A stretch of DNA of 64,000 nucleotides from the NCBI GenBank assembly GCA_018894105.1, contig CM032125.1, positions 3,504,243 through 3,568,242 of the forward strand, given 5' to 3'. How positions within the stretch are numbered: the stretch's first letter is position 1; each line of letters opens with the position of its first letter. The position numbers and the translations under genes are program-made. The notes under the pieces were generated by a model. The model was not told where the DNA came from. It saw nothing but the letters and a program-made list of their open reading frames with translations, and did no database searches. Origin of the DNA: Jacaranda mimosifolia. Its lineage: Eukaryota; Streptophyta; Magnoliopsida; Lamiales; Bignoniaceae. This document shows positions 34,759 through 47,053 of the stretch, piece after piece.

Positions 34759-37700
34759 TATGGTCCTAGACTAGGAACCTCATTAAAGATAGATAGCTAC
34801 CTTAGAGAGCTTACACAGTCAATTGATCTATCCTAGGTTGAGGAATCCGGGAAGAAGGCTTTCAAGTCAAGAAGAGATTCGCTCCTAAGGAGGAAATAAG
34901 GGACTCATATCGAAAGGGCTTACAGGAGGAAAACAATTATCTGAGAGCTTGAACTGGCCTTTGGACGGAAGAGAAATGGCATTAGAGCCCCTCTCTCTCA
35001 GAACAGAAGAGAACAACCACAGGAATGAGGAAACTCGTAGAGGGATGTTGATTCGAGCAGGCAGCAATACAGCATCGGCAGCTTTCTGACACTCATACAG
35101 CCAATCAGCTATTACCCTCTGGCTTTCTTTTCTAGAAAGGGGGCTTGAAAGTTCGTTCTTAGCTGCTTCTTAGAAAGAGACTAAAGGGAACTACCGGACG
35201 ATAAAAAGAAAGAAGAAGATCGTCCGCTGCATATCATCCGCTGCGCTTATCTTCTGTTAGTTCAATAGCCTAGCTTCCTACTAGGAACTCGGTCAGATAG
35301 GAATGCCCACTACAAACTACCTAGGGAAGAGATTCTATTAGTTAGGTTAGCTCGTTAACAAGGTCTATAGGTTTAAGAATTCCTATAGTTGCTTTTTTGA
35401 GTTCCTCTCCCAGTAGTTGTAGTTCTCTTTCTTTTATCATACTACCGGACGAGAGGACTATAGGTGTAAGGTCCGATACGGTTCTTATCGTCCGTTGTTC
35501 CTCTATCCTAGTGCTTCTATTTTCCCTAGCCTGGAATTCCAGTGCTGGTAGTTGAATAAGGCCAATATGAGCTGAGCTGCTATTAGCTATCTTTGCCTTC
35601 CTTTGCGAGTATCCCAGTAGGAGTACTAAGCTAGGGCCAAGTAAGTAAGATGGAACTCATACCTGTAGTTTGACCCGGACGATGCGGGCGCTTACATCAA
35701 TCCTATCTTCCTATCGTCCTTTAGGTAAAGATGGATAAGGAAGGAATTCGGTTTCAAACTGAACTTGTTGCGAGGGGTTCAAAATGGATTATACTCTTTC
35801 TCTCCATCTTTCGTCTATCCTATGTCTCTTTCCTCTGTTCTTTGTCCTTCTCCTACTAGGAGTAGCAGGAAAGTCGTCAATTGGATATATGATAGATAGT
35901 ATGGGGACGGTGCTTCGGGTTAGCACTCTCTATTTTCTTTTCGTTGGTGAACAAGTCTCATTCGTTTGGCCGGTCCTAAATCAGCATTGAAATCATTTTT
36001 GAATGGGCATAGTTTGATTTTGACTTATGAGTAAGAGGCTCTGTTTATCAACTACGGAGGATCAATTAGCATTACCTCACCTGAAATTGGCACATAAAGA
36101 CTCGAAAGCAAGAATTCGCGACTATGCTTAAACGGGTATGCTGCTTTGCCATGGGTTGATTTCAGCTGCTCTTTTGGGGAGGACAAGTACTTTGACTTGA
36201 GTACTCAATTTGATGCTTCATAGGCTACTTGGCGGTAGTAGGACCTGGGCCTGATCCTCGATCTTTAAATCTCTTTTTGAAGCTGGAAAAAGAGTTGATG
36301 AACCTTCAGCGGAGCTCTCGATCGAATGCACTCAGGTTCCCTTCTGAGGGCTAGCACAACGAAAGACAACCATGAGGGTATCTTTAGATAGTCGGAGATC
36401 TAGTATCCCTTGTCCGCGGGAGATAGCTATGAATTTATATTAATTGAGTTTTCCTTCGTCTTGAAGGCCTTTTCCTAGCCACTAAAACTGTTTAAAGTAA
36501 TCCCGTGGGTCCTTTAAAGAAGCGCATCGGAGTATATAAATATACCTACCATTTGTTTGATTCGTTGGTTTCTAGACGTTCGATACAATTAGTAAGATCG
36601 TAGGGAACATCTTGTTGAATTGAAGACTAAGCCAAACTAGATGGATAGGCAGTGATGCAAATCAAAAGATACTCAAGCTCCCTTAATCATACGAAAGCCA
36701 TGAGAATCAGAACTTTCGGATAACAAGGAAAGCGGGAGTGAGAGGGAAGGCATGGATGTCAAGTCCGAAGAGAATGACACCAACCTCGAAAGCGCGAACC
36801 TTTGTTCCAAAGATCGGAGAATCTAGGGAACTGGAAAAGCGAAACCTTGTCAGGAAGAAAGTGAAGCCGGACAGGGTGGCTAGATTAGAGTTTGGGCTTC
36901 TAAGGCCGAATAGAAGAGGGGTAGGAGACTTCAGGCCGAGCTACCTCCAGAGACGTGACTCACCCCTCAGTGCTATATCCCTGATGAGGGCATGTTGAAA
37001 GCACCGCCCAGAAGAGGATCACATAGACGAAGATAAAAAGTCTCATGGCAGAAATATCTCTTGGGCATCCTAGCCATGCACTTTCCTCACTACTAGATAG
37101 ACGAAGAAGAGGAATTGTAGATGAAAACAAAGGCCATTGAACGAAGCGGCGCAATTAGTCCTTTTCCTTCTTATCTCAGATGCGGATAATCGACTTTTAG
37201 GAAAACCTCCCTAAGTATCACAGAGATTAGTAATAAGTAATACAGGTACGTTACAGACTTCAATCGTGACAGGAGCGTCGGAAGCTCTTCAAAGAGGAAG
37301 CAGCCTCAGAACAGAAAGAGTCTCCGTTATCGCTTCCTGAACCTTGCTATTGAGAAGGAAAGCTTACCTTAACCCTTGGGGGTTAGTTAAGAAGGAATGA
37401 TTCTAGGTAAGGGCACCGGTCTTAGCTCTGTAAGCATATCTTTTCCTTTTTCGCTTAGCGTCGGAAAGAGGCGAAGGTGCTAAAACCTAAAATGAAATTT
37501 ATTGAGGATGGATGGCCTGGCAACTCCTGAAGGAGAACTAGGCAGGACGATCTCCCGGAGCTCTAAATTGTTGTGGTACGGCTAGGGATAGACGCAAGTG
37601 TGAGGTACTGCATTGGCATTCTAAGCAGTCTTTCCCGGTAGCTGAGGAAGCCCCTTCTACTCTACATTCTCAAAGCCCGTACCCGTACCGAAGAGACCAG

Positions 37701-40060
37701 ACCTTGGGAAGGCATCACTTATGCTAGAAGGCTTCACAGTCCTCCTTACTAGCAGCCCAGATCTGTTTTGTGCTCGGCTTGATGCCATCTCAGATGTCCA
37801 TTCAAGTAGCCTGCCTACCCTATTTTCTCTTAGAGAAGGGGCCTAGCGTGCCAATGATTTTGCTACAACTACTGTGATTTCCACTGCTGCTCCTTCTTTT
37901 GCTACCTTGCGGAAGTCTTACTGCTAATGTCCTAAGCCCCCCTAAGCGGGGAAGGAGGAAGAATAGCGTTCTAGTGCCTTATTTGTCTAATAATTATTCG
38001 AAAATTCCCCCCATTCAATAATTCGTATTCGTAGCGTCCGATTCCATGTGTTGCGCATGATTAGGGATTAGACTTAGGGAAGGACCTTTTTGCCCTAAGT
38101 AAAGGAACTTCACTGACTTTCTCGTTAGCCCCTTGGGGATTTCCTTTCAACTGATTTTGGACATGAAACTGAATGCACTCCTTAGGTTAACCCTGGGGCT
38201 GAGAAAGAGCTTGTGAGTGAGGAATGGGGCTCTCTATGAACAGAAGCCGCTGCTATCTTGCTTGAATCTAGCTACTCCCATGAAACTGATTTTGCACTCT
38301 ATACGGTATGGCTACAAACCGAAGAAGTCGGAAGTAGTTCATCGCCTGTGGGAGCTTGCTGATAGTGAGGAAGCCATAATCTATCTATCGGATTGCCTAT
38401 TTGTCAAGAGAGACTCTCGTCCTACTGCTTCCTTTTCATTGCCTTAATGGCACACATATTCTAGTTGGCAGGGCTCGCTTTGGGGGCATTTGCTAATTAA
38501 ATCAATGGTATGGCACCTTAAAGAAGGACCTTGGTCGGATTCATTCGTGAAAGCTGTTCTGGGGTATTTCTATTACTATTGGATTAAGTGCTTCATACCC
38601 GACAAAGGAAGAAGAATGACATTCCCCGAAACTCTAAGTCATCAACTTGTTTAGAAGTGATATATTTTCTTATTCTCGAAGGTAAGAATAGTGTATATAA
38701 GAGAGAGGTGGCCCATGGCTTTGAAGATTCTCTTTATCAGCTAAGGATCTTGGTAAAGCTATTCAAATATATTCTGCATTGGACTTCAGCCTCTGGCACT
38801 CAATCGCTAGCCTTTCACATTCTTCTGTCATAGTTTGTGCGTTGAGCTAAGTCGTCCAAAGTAACCTGAGGAGCATTGTTTCTGGTTTCCGACTCTCTGA
38901 GCTGAGTAGTCGTCTTATTCAGATGAGCTTGCAGGGCCTTTTCTGAGTTTACCCATCTCATAGGCCTGGTTATGTGTTCCCTAGCCGCTGGTTTCTTTCT
39001 GCCCACTTCTCATATTGCTTGATTGATATACCGCCGGAGTTTCCGAACCTTGCTCTTTCTCCAGCCTTTTTCCCGATCCTCCATTCAAGCTCAGTCATAC
39101 TAGCTTTCTTTTTGAATTTCGTACCGAGCTTATTCTTTTGCACGGATATCCTCTGCTCCGTATGGGCCATATACTGACGGTCTCATAAATTCCTACGTTG
39201 ATCGTGCCAGGTAGGATATTCCTCAGTAGTCCCTCCAGTGTAGTTCCCAGGGGCTGGGCTATCCGGTGTGTCTGCTTCCACGCCTTGGCCACCTCTTTTA
39301 CTCGTTCTACGGCTCCCTCCTCTTCGTAAGAGAACTCCAACTGACTCAACCCATGGGTCATAGGAATGAACTGTTTTGACCCGATCTGTCTCCTGGTGCA
39401 TAGTTAATGCATCCCAAGGTCCTAACAGGGGAACCCCAGGGTAATCACCACACGGAGCCATCAAAGTGCTAGCTCTTTCTCCTATTGGGATCGGAGCAAG
39501 AGTGGAAGAAAGCTTTCCTTTTGCCTTCGAGCCCACGGAGCGCCCTGCATTTTGAGTTTGACTTTTAGCTATTGAAAGTGCCCCATAAACCATCGAGTTA
39601 TAATTGCCTTATACCCTCCCTTCCTCTCTTACAGGCGATTTGAGTTCTCTTGCGGTACTGGTGAGGGCTAACGATAAGAGAGTTGAATGGTAGGGAAATG
39701 GATAAGATTCCATGAGAGGGCTATAAGTAGGCCGTTTGCTATTGCTAGTTGGGCTGCTCGCCTTTATACGGCTTGGCTTCGCTATCGCTCCTATGTAGTG
39801 GTCGACCTATTTGTATTCCTGCCATACCAGAATGCCTATTATCTAGTGCTAGAAGCTTCGCCAGAAGCAAGCAAGATGAGGGTGCTCTGCTTCGTAGACA
39901 AGGCTCGTTCCGTACTTGACTTACGAGCTCGTGTAGTACTCGCCCCTATCTCTAAAGGGGCTTATGCACTCCACTCGCTGTCTACTAAACGAGCGTTGGA
40001 GCGAGCGAGCGAAGCCTTCAATTTAGTGGCTTCCCCCTCACCCTACTCTTTTCTTTTCGC
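34759..40060. other. Intergenic DNA, no gene recognised
   Basis: Nothing conserved is recognised. Two items stand out weakly: a hydrophobic 68-codon frame on plus at 35,784-35,990 (LFPLFFVLLLLGVAG as one possible membrane helix), and a run of minus-strand frames at 38,815-39,593 with Lys/Arg/Glu-rich composition (such as KALQAHLNKTTTQLRESETR) that could be decayed nuclear transposon sequence. Neither is supported by a motif. Copy 2 of the 29-base repeat is at 36,502-36,530. Confidence 0.6.
36502..36530 (+). repeat. 29-base direct repeat, copy 2
   Basis: Identical to 15,352-15,380 over 29 bases, same orientation; the flanks are unrelated. Confidence 0.9.
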
Positions 40061-43000
40061 TTAAGCTCCCCCGGTTTGGGGGATTAATTGATTGGATACC
40101 CGAGAACCATAATCTTTCCTAGGAACAGCTTCTACGACGATAGATAGGGGTCAGGTTTGTTTGGCATCTATGCCCCCTGCCCTCCAAACAGTATGGGAGC
40201 CTTTCAGCTCGTACTGCTCACACACCTAGATCTTCACGGCACCTCCTCTACCATAGTGTAAGCTGGGAGCAGCTCCGAAAAGCGAGGCTTACAACAAAAT
40301 TCGCTTTCAACAACACCACGAAAAAAGTAAACTATGGTTGCCCACTGATCTGATCATAGGTTAAATCCAATCCCTTCGCTTCGCGCCTTTGTTTTCTTTG
40401 GGCTTAGTTACGGCCATTCTCGTTTGAACAAGAGTGTGATCTCCCCTGGTATTCTCCGAGAGCTTAGACGCCACCGGGCTTATTCCACAAAGAACTATAG
40501 CAGTCTTCTTCTTTCAAACCTGAAAACAGAAAGAAAGGACTAGCAGCCTAGACTTTTCTATTGATTGAGACTCTCGGGTCTTCTTCTTCTTCCTTGCTAG
40601 CTGCTAAGGGTTCTGTCCTACTAGACTTTCACTTTAGACCGACCTCGGTTGCAATAGAAAGAGAGACTAGCCAATTCCTTATCTACGCAAGACCTATGCC
40701 AAAAAGACTAGCACCGTCTTCTCTAACAGAAATGGAAGGGTTTTCTTCAGCCTCAGAGCTAAGCATTCGTTCCCAGTCGACAACAGCAGTTACGCCTTTT
40801 TCTTTTCCGCATGCCCCTACTACTAAAAGAGCTAAATCTAAAACAGCGAAATCGATTGGGGATCGTTTTTAAAGAAATTTCCTGTTCGCCGCTTCAACAT
40901 GGTAGGCCTTTGCCGGGGAAATAGTAGTGAGAAGAACTGGCTTCCCCTTCTTATTGGCATAGCCTTCGTGCTCCATACCCATGGGTCACTTCAGTCCCTT
41001 TAGAGATGGAAAAGGCAGTTCGTAAGAACTGCTAGCCATTGACCTTTCGCCCGTCTTCTTCTTCGCTTAGTGAGTCGCCTCTCTCCTCGGGTGACTGAAT
41101 TCGCTTTCGAGCTAACTGTAGCGGATGAAATGGCAGCAGAGTCGTGAACAGGAAAAGCTTCGTTCTTTGTTGTTGTAGCTGGGTAGCCTCCGATATGGCT
41201 AGGCGTCAGAGATGGGCCTTGAGACGGGATCAACTACAATTGGCCTATCGCTTCTGTAGACTATTCCTGGTGAGTTGCCTACCCGAGCCCGAACTCGCTT
41301 AAGGGAAAAAGAGCAAGCAACTGAAGACATCACATCGCTTTCTTCCTCCAAGACTATGCTACCATTAACTTAACATGCTAGCACGCCTAGCAACTTTCTT
41401 TCGAAAAGACTAATCAGCCTTTCGCTCGTCCCCTAGGAAAGAGAATTCCCATTCCCCGGTCAAAAAAAAGTACTACTGACTTTGCAGCATATGAAATAGC
41501 TGCGCTTATGCCGGAAACATCAATAGCAGCGGAAAAGATCACAGTAGCTGAAACCAAGGGCGTCGACTCAAGCAGCAACCGACTCTCACTAATTGCTGCC
41601 CATGTTCATCAATCACGCTAGTCGAACTAGAGCTACAGCCTGCCTTACGATACGAGGGAGAATTTCCACTGCTCTGTCTTCTCGGAGATTGCCGGGTGTT
41701 CACTCAAAACGAATTTCATCCCGAGTCGCTAGACTTGCTTCTAGTCTGATAGGAAATCAAACTCACAGTCGTAAGAACTTTTGGCCCGCTTATTCCTTCT
41801 CGAAAGCTGCCCGCGAATGCCCTTCTTACTAGGCTGACAGCAGTGAGGTCGAATCCCAGGGGAAATCCCTTTAGAAAATCGGAGAAAGCCCGGGTGGACC
41901 AATGTAGCAGATTATCGGCATCTCAGAAGGTTTAGCCCTTGTTGGCTACTTTGCTTTTGGTTCTTTCACTCCGAAAGAAGTGAATCTGGAAGTTCCGTCG
42001 CTCCCTGGAGAGCTAATTGCAGCAGATTCAATAGCTGCGGGTTCGTGAAAAGAGTCATTCTGCTGAGGAATGGAAGAAGTAAACTACCTTTGCTTCTTTT
42101 CTTACCGCGGAGTGGGGAATTTTATATTCTACGATCCTTGCTTACCTTGCTTTCTCGGGCGATGATTCTTGGCTTGGTTGGCCACTCTGCTATGTTGATC
42201 TTGGGTTCCCATCGAGAAATTTTTTTCAGAAGAACTCCCCCCCCTTTGACTCGCCATGCCACTATATCCATAATGACCGGCGAGTCGGAACATGTACGAA
42301 TATAACCACGCGGAGCGCCGGACCGGTCTATCGAAGAAAGAGATCATTGAGCCTATTTTGCCGTTTGGAACCCTATAGTTTTTTTTAATTTAGTTATATA
42401 TAAATATATAATAAGAATAAGCTAAGGGAGTTGGGAATCGCAAGAATTGAGAAGTCCTCCATTGAATTGAATAGGGTGAGAAAGACAGGTTCGGAAATGG
42501 CCGGATTAGCAGGAGGAAGGGCTAAACCTTCTCCATTTTGATTTTGAGGGATCCCTCATATTGAGGAGGCTTCCCGGACTCGTAACATACGGCTAAAAAC
42601 AAGACAAGAAGAGGGTCAGTAGTCTCTGCCGTTGCAGGTCCTTCTCCTTCCGCCGAGACGGCCCTCTTTTTTTTCTTTTGTTTGTTCACCGCGGCACGAA
42701 ATCATCAAGAAGCAGCTCAGAAAGAGAGTGGCGCCTAGCCGTTGAGAGCGTCTGTTGTCTTTGTAGAGGAACAGTACGATCTTGGACTGGCCCCCTTCGC
42801 ATGACCTAGAAAGAAAAAGAAGTCCGTGCTACTATAAGGCCTCTAAACTCCTCCCTCAGGGACAAGCGTTGCCCATGGGGACGGGGTAGCCCCGACTTCC
42901 ATAGGTCCTTGGTTCGACCTCCTAATGAGAATTGAGGTCCTTGCGCGGGCGTCTCATCCCTAAGACTTGCTTGCTCTGTATGGAGTGTCCCGTGGTTCCT

Positions 43001-43986
43001 CGAGTGCCAGCCGCAGAGAGGAATGCCATCAACTAGGGCGCTATTGACCACTAACCACTCGCTCGCCGGCCGCTCGGGCTCCGCGTTTCAAGTTCGTTAT
43101 CCTAACCGTCTCCTCTCCTCCACCGGGAGCCTGGCCCCTTCTTCTATCTTATCTACTGCCTTGCTCCTCGGCTCCATACTGCTCCAGCCGCTCGCTGTAA
43201 TAGCTTGCTTCTCGGGTGGCTCGCACCCTGGGTGGTGCGGCTGAGCCAGAGTGGGCTCAGCAGTCGGCCTATGTTTCCGGGCGCACGCATAAAGGCATGA
43301 TTAGTTCCACAAATCTCACTGCACTGACCATAGTAAACTCCTTCTCGTTGTACCGAAATAGAGGTCTGATTTAAACGACCAGGTACAGCATCACATTTGA
43401 CACCTAAGGAAGGTACAGCCCAACTATGAGGTACATCAGCAGGTGTTACAATAATACGTAAATGACTTTTTTCTGGTAGAACCACTCTATTGTCCACTTC
43501 TAATAAACGTGATTGACCCAATTCTGGATCATCTTCTGGAATCGTATAACTGTCAAAAGTGAGTGACTGTTCATCGGAACTGTTATAGTCCGAATACTCA
43601 TAAGTCCAATACCATTGATGTCCAATAGCTTTGATAGTAATGGCTGGATCTACTACTACCTCGTCCATTGAATATAAGAGAGCAAATGATGGTATAGCAA
43701 TGAACATCAGGATGATACTAGGAAATATGGTCCACAGAATCTCGATAGTAGTTCCATGAACAATCCTTTGCGGGATTGGATTTTTTTTATAGTGGAAGTG
43801 CCATAAAGCGCGAACCAAGATCCATGATACGAAAACAAAAATCAGAATCAAAAAGAAAAAGATATCGTGATGTAAGTCTATAATTCCTTGCATCATAGGT
43901 GTTGCTGCGTCTTGAGATCCTAATTGCCATGGTTCTGCTGCATCACAAGGAGAAATTGTGAGGAATAGACATTGACGAACAATCAT
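40061..43986 (-). CDS. cox2: Cytochrome c oxidase subunit 2, two exons (43986-43287, 40143-40061)
   Basis: Cox2 carries the CuA centre that accepts electrons from cytochrome c in complex IV. Exon 1 (700 nt) starts [10 protein letters not shown] and includes [10 protein letters not shown], two membrane helices (about residues 42-62 and 82-105), the aromatic [12 protein letters not shown] region and the CuA ligand motif [16 protein letters not shown] at 218-233. Exon 2 (83 nt) supplies [27 protein letters not shown] and TAA. The spliced frame has 260 codons, the usual length, and splicing completes a Pro codon (C+CT). Read without splicing, exon 1 would run into intron and give a false C-terminus after HAFM. 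Codons for [17 protein letters not shown] and ADVPHSW are probable C-to-U editing sites. The other common intron (cox2i373) is absent. A CATAAAAGA promoter motif lies about 160 bases upstream. Confidence 0.97.
40186..40219 (-). other. Group II intron domain V (cox2 intron)
   Basis: On the minus strand GAGCAGTACGAGCTGAAAGG then CTCCCATACTGTTT forms the 34-base domain V hairpin with a GAAA-type cap, 42 bases before the 3' splice site. Confidence 0.92.
41130..41150 (+). repeat. 21-base repeat inside the cox2 intron
   Basis: ATGGCAGCAGAGTCGTGAAC (plus A) is identical to 52,099-52,119. A weaker relative (AGCAGATTCAATAGCTGCGG) lies near 42,020, also inside the intron. Confidence 0.85.
42490..42514 (+). 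repeat. 25-base repeat inside the cox2 intron
   Basis: TTCGGAAATGGCCGGATTAG followed by CAGGA is identical to 62,280-62,304, in the same orientation 20 kb away. The flanks are unrelated. Confidence 0.9.
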
Positions 43987-44061
43987 TTTCTTTGGTTCAT
44001 TCTTTGACTGCTCTGCTCCCCCAAAGAAAAAAGGGAGACTTGCTCTTTCAATTCAGGAAGA

Positions 44062-44110
44062 CGGGAATCGCCTTGGTCCAACCAAGAAAGGCATGGGAGT
44101 CTTTGGGCAT
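44062..44110 (-). repeat. Leader segment shared by cox2 and nad9
   Basis: The counterpart of 4495-4543. It lies between the cox2 promoter motif and the cox2 start codon and differs from the nad9 copy by only a few bases. In cox2 an extra stretch separates it from the promoter motif. Confidence 0.8.
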
Positions 44111-44146
44111 AAAGAAAAGATTGGCTGCTTCTAAAGCTCTCTTTCT

Positions 44147-44155
44147 TCTTTTATG
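44147..44155 (-). promoter_or_regulatory. Plant mitochondrial promoter motif upstream of cox2
   Basis: On the minus strand CATAAAAGA, in the context AGAAATATCATAAAAGAAG, is one base off the CRTAAGAGA consensus. The preceding ACTAGAAATATC is shared with the nad9 promoter at 4464-4473. It lies about 160 bases upstream of the cox2 ATG, a usual distance. Confidence 0.7.
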
Positions 44156-44159
44156 ATAT

Positions 44160-46690
44160 TTCTAGTTTGAAGGAAACCCTAAAAAGCAACCTTTCTCTTA
44201 GATAGCACTCGAAATTTGGCGCCCTTATTAGTGTTAAACCAACTCGTCAGGGATTGCCTACTCGTCGTAGGGCACGAACGGTATAACACAAAAAAAGGAA
44301 GCGATAGAAAAGCGCCACCAGAACCAGATGATTGGAGAAGAAGATCCGGAGACAGATCTTGATTACTTGCCGCTGGGCGCTCTCTTGGGTCTCCTGTGCT
44401 ACCTCGACCAAAAAAAAAGGGCTACACCCTCTGATTCCGGGACAGAATTTGTTGAAAATGATTCCACAGTCTCCGTTTTAGAAGACAATTCAAGACTAAC
44501 ATAAGACGATGAAAGGAAACTAACAGAAGACTCCTCCGCGGCATCGGTGGTTACCACTGAATGGGATGTTGTCGCTTACTAGGATGTTTTCTCTTAATCG
44601 TCTATAGAGTTTCGAGCTAGTGATCACTAATTTCTTTGGCAGAAGCTTCGATCTAGAATGCAGTATCTGGGATTTTCAAAGGATACCGCTGACGGAGTAA
44701 GATAAAGTCCTTCCCTCCATTGCTTACGGAGACGGCAAATCCAGAGAAAGTTCTAGGCCGGGTTGGCATCAATGTTAGCAGATCGACTCCAAAGAATGCC
44801 GGGGAGTTGGAGAAGATTGAGTTCGTGCGATAAGAATCAGAGTCAGGGCGGGGGAGAGCCCCAAAGTAAGTGGAGTTAATGGGACGACTCCGCCTTCAAT
44901 AAAGAGGAAGCAAGTAGGGCACAGGCTTTGAGGTTGGAGCCTTGCCCGTGAAGGTATCCCAATAGTTGTGCTAATCCAGACTATCTTCCAGAAGCAAAAA
45001 GGAATCCTATCGCTATAATAGGAAGTGAGGCTGACACTGATATTGAATTCATTTCTGTAAAAGTGAAGACTTTCCCTGTTATAGTCTCCAAGTCCGTTCC
45101 TAGAACTTTGGGGGAATGAAGCCCTTTCAACTGTAGCTTCTACTTTTCTTTTCATGAATGATTTGAGTTGAGTCTCTTTGAAAAGGGTATTTTGATCGTT
45201 GTGCAGAACTTTTTCATGTTGTGCTTTCTAAGACCCTTTTGTTGGGCTTTCGTTTACCTAATTGTTGAGTACTTGCTAGATTTGGTTTGCGTTCAGTGAA
45301 CCGATCCTGCGACCCGGTTTTTGAAGATTAGATCCCCTTATCGTAACGACGAAGCGCGATATACGCCGCGCATTTAACAAAATGAATCACAGGCCCTCCT
45401 TCCTACCTTACCCATAGCTTTTCCTTGCCTTTCTCCACCCACCGGCCCATACAACTCTTTTCCATAGGAATTCTTAAACCTTAGAAGTTTTATCCTATTT
45501 GGTGGTTGACGAACTTTCTCCATAGTCCATCAAGCCTTCTGCTACTCGAATTGCTGAGGCCAGGTCCTGCAGATTTCGTTTTTGCAGCTCTTTCCGTGCC
45601 CACTCCTGGAAACCCATCTCAAACCTAAACACCTTGTCTTCTTCTGCCATGTTCCCGATCTCCAGCATCAATGACTGAAACTACCTAACATACTCACGCA
45701 CGGACCCTCTGATGCTTTTCCCGCCGTCTATACCTTTTCTTGCTTTGCTTCTGCGACCGGCGCCCGCGCTAATGCTAATGGTGATCCCCAGGCCCCCAAA
45801 TCCGGAGGTATGCTCCCGGCAATGGAAGTCTATATGCAAGTGGAGAATCTATTTCTGGATCTGGAAATGGATATAGAGACCCCCTCCGAAGAAAAGATCT
45901 GCTACCCTTTCCCGTCCTGTCATCCGGCAAAACATGAGGTTTATAAATGTGTTGGTTGGAGCGATGGGATTTGTTTGATTCCCATTGCCTGCTGCCTCTT
46001 CAAGCTGTCGGCTGATTTCTAAAGAGAAATTCTCTCATTGAAAGGAAAGCGAGTCCTTCGCTCAAGAACTAGACTCAAGTGATTGTGCCTACCAGTCAAG
46101 ACAGGAAGGTGGGACGCTAGCTAGACTCTTGATCGAAGGGCCAAGCCCCCCCCTTCTCTAATGCGCATATTGAGACTGAGCTTGCTTGCATCTGATCTAA
46201 GACTCTCGCACCTCCCCTTGTACCAAGAAGCAAGTTCAGAACAGAAGGATAAGGGGCTCGTCTATTAGTTGTTATTAGTTGACGGGGCTATCTCAGATAT
46301 CTCGAGTAAGGAAACGGGCTTGATGGGGAAAGAGAATCTATTTCATAGGAAGACGTGCGCCAATCCACTTCTTTTCGAAGGGTTCAGAAGGATAATCTTA
46401 TAAGTCAAGGTCTTTCGCTTCCTCTGCTCTTTTCGCTCCTTCTGGGCATGTCCCACTAGTGGAAGAATTGCCTTGCCTTCCCCAGCTTGAAGTCAAGTGA
46501 GGAAGTCTTTCCCCATTTTTAGAGGCTATTTTGCCTATTTTTCCCATTCTATCCATCTTATTCTTCTGTGTAAGTAAAGACTAGCAGGCCATTCTCTTGC
46601 ATCAATTCCTTGCTTCCCTCCACTCCTCGATATTGGAAATCGGGCATTTGAGTCGAGAACAAGCCCTTGTCATACCCCAGGTTTAGAATC
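44160..46690. other. Intergenic DNA upstream of cox2, no gene recognised
   Basis: Only short motif-free frames are present (longest 126 codons, minus, 44,775-45,155). No tRNA or rRNA match was seen. Confidence 0.65.
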
Positions 46691-46696
46691 CATCAG

Positions 46697-47053
46697 TCAC
46701 GAAGAAGGAGTCCCAGTCCCAGTAGTCAAATAGGCATTCACTTCACTCGACCAGTTCATGTGCAGCTTATTCTGTAACAAGAACATCGCGGTCTTCCCTA
46801 CCCTATATTGCCATTGCCCCTTCTCAAAAACTTTGTTCATGTTTTCTTCACATGAAAAATGAATCCAAATCAAACCTTTTCTTAGAGCAGCAAGAGAGAT
46901 CTTACCAGTCAAGCTCCATGCCTTGGAGCACCACTCTCTAATCTCCTTGAGAGTAGGCCTCCTACCACCGAATCGTGCTATCAAAGAAAATCTGTATCCG
47001 CTGTTTGCTAGCAGCAGACTCTCCTCCTCCCACTCAACCTGATCTACTCCCAC
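46697..47053 (-). mobile_element. LINE retrotransposon ORF1 fragment (DUF4283 domain)
   Basis: The 118-codon frame contains SLIARFGGRRPTLKEIREWC followed by SKAWSLTGKISLAALRKGLI WIHFSCEENMNKVFEKGQW. This follows the DUF4283 domain found at the start of ORF1 in plant L1-type LINEs (a GRRP-like turn, then helix, then a strand with IxFxxxED and the VxxxGxW turn). The zinc knuckle and the rest of the element are missing. It is a nuclear insert and still has an open frame over this domain, which suggests fairly recent transfer. Confidence 0.8.

Larger units (their letters stand above)
40144..43286 (-). other. Group II intron cox2i691, unusually long
   Basis: The intron starts GTGCGCCCGGAAAC right after TTTATGC and ends CCTGACCCCTAT before CTATCGTCGTAG. 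Domain V is at 40,186-40,219, and an A eight bases from the 3' end is the likely branch point. Position and phase match cox2i691 of angiosperms. At 3143 bases it appears larger than the one to two kb I expect. It contains an A/T-rich stretch (42,370-42,420) and two short repeats shared with spacers at 52.1 and 62.3 kb, so later insertions are likely. Frames inside it have no maturase motif. Confidence 0.93.

Noticed and set aside
39687..40064. 125-codon plus-strand frame next to cox2 exon 2
   Set aside because: Its stop codon overlaps the cox2 stop on the other strand and it has no family motif; probably a chance frame.
43023..43286. Apparent C-terminus of Cox2 after HAFM ([10 protein letters not shown]...)
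   Set aside because: The sequence after the first C following ATG is the group II 5' end GTGCGCCC, and the true C-terminal exon is found at 40,061-40,143. Reading on is intron translation, not a chimeric protein.
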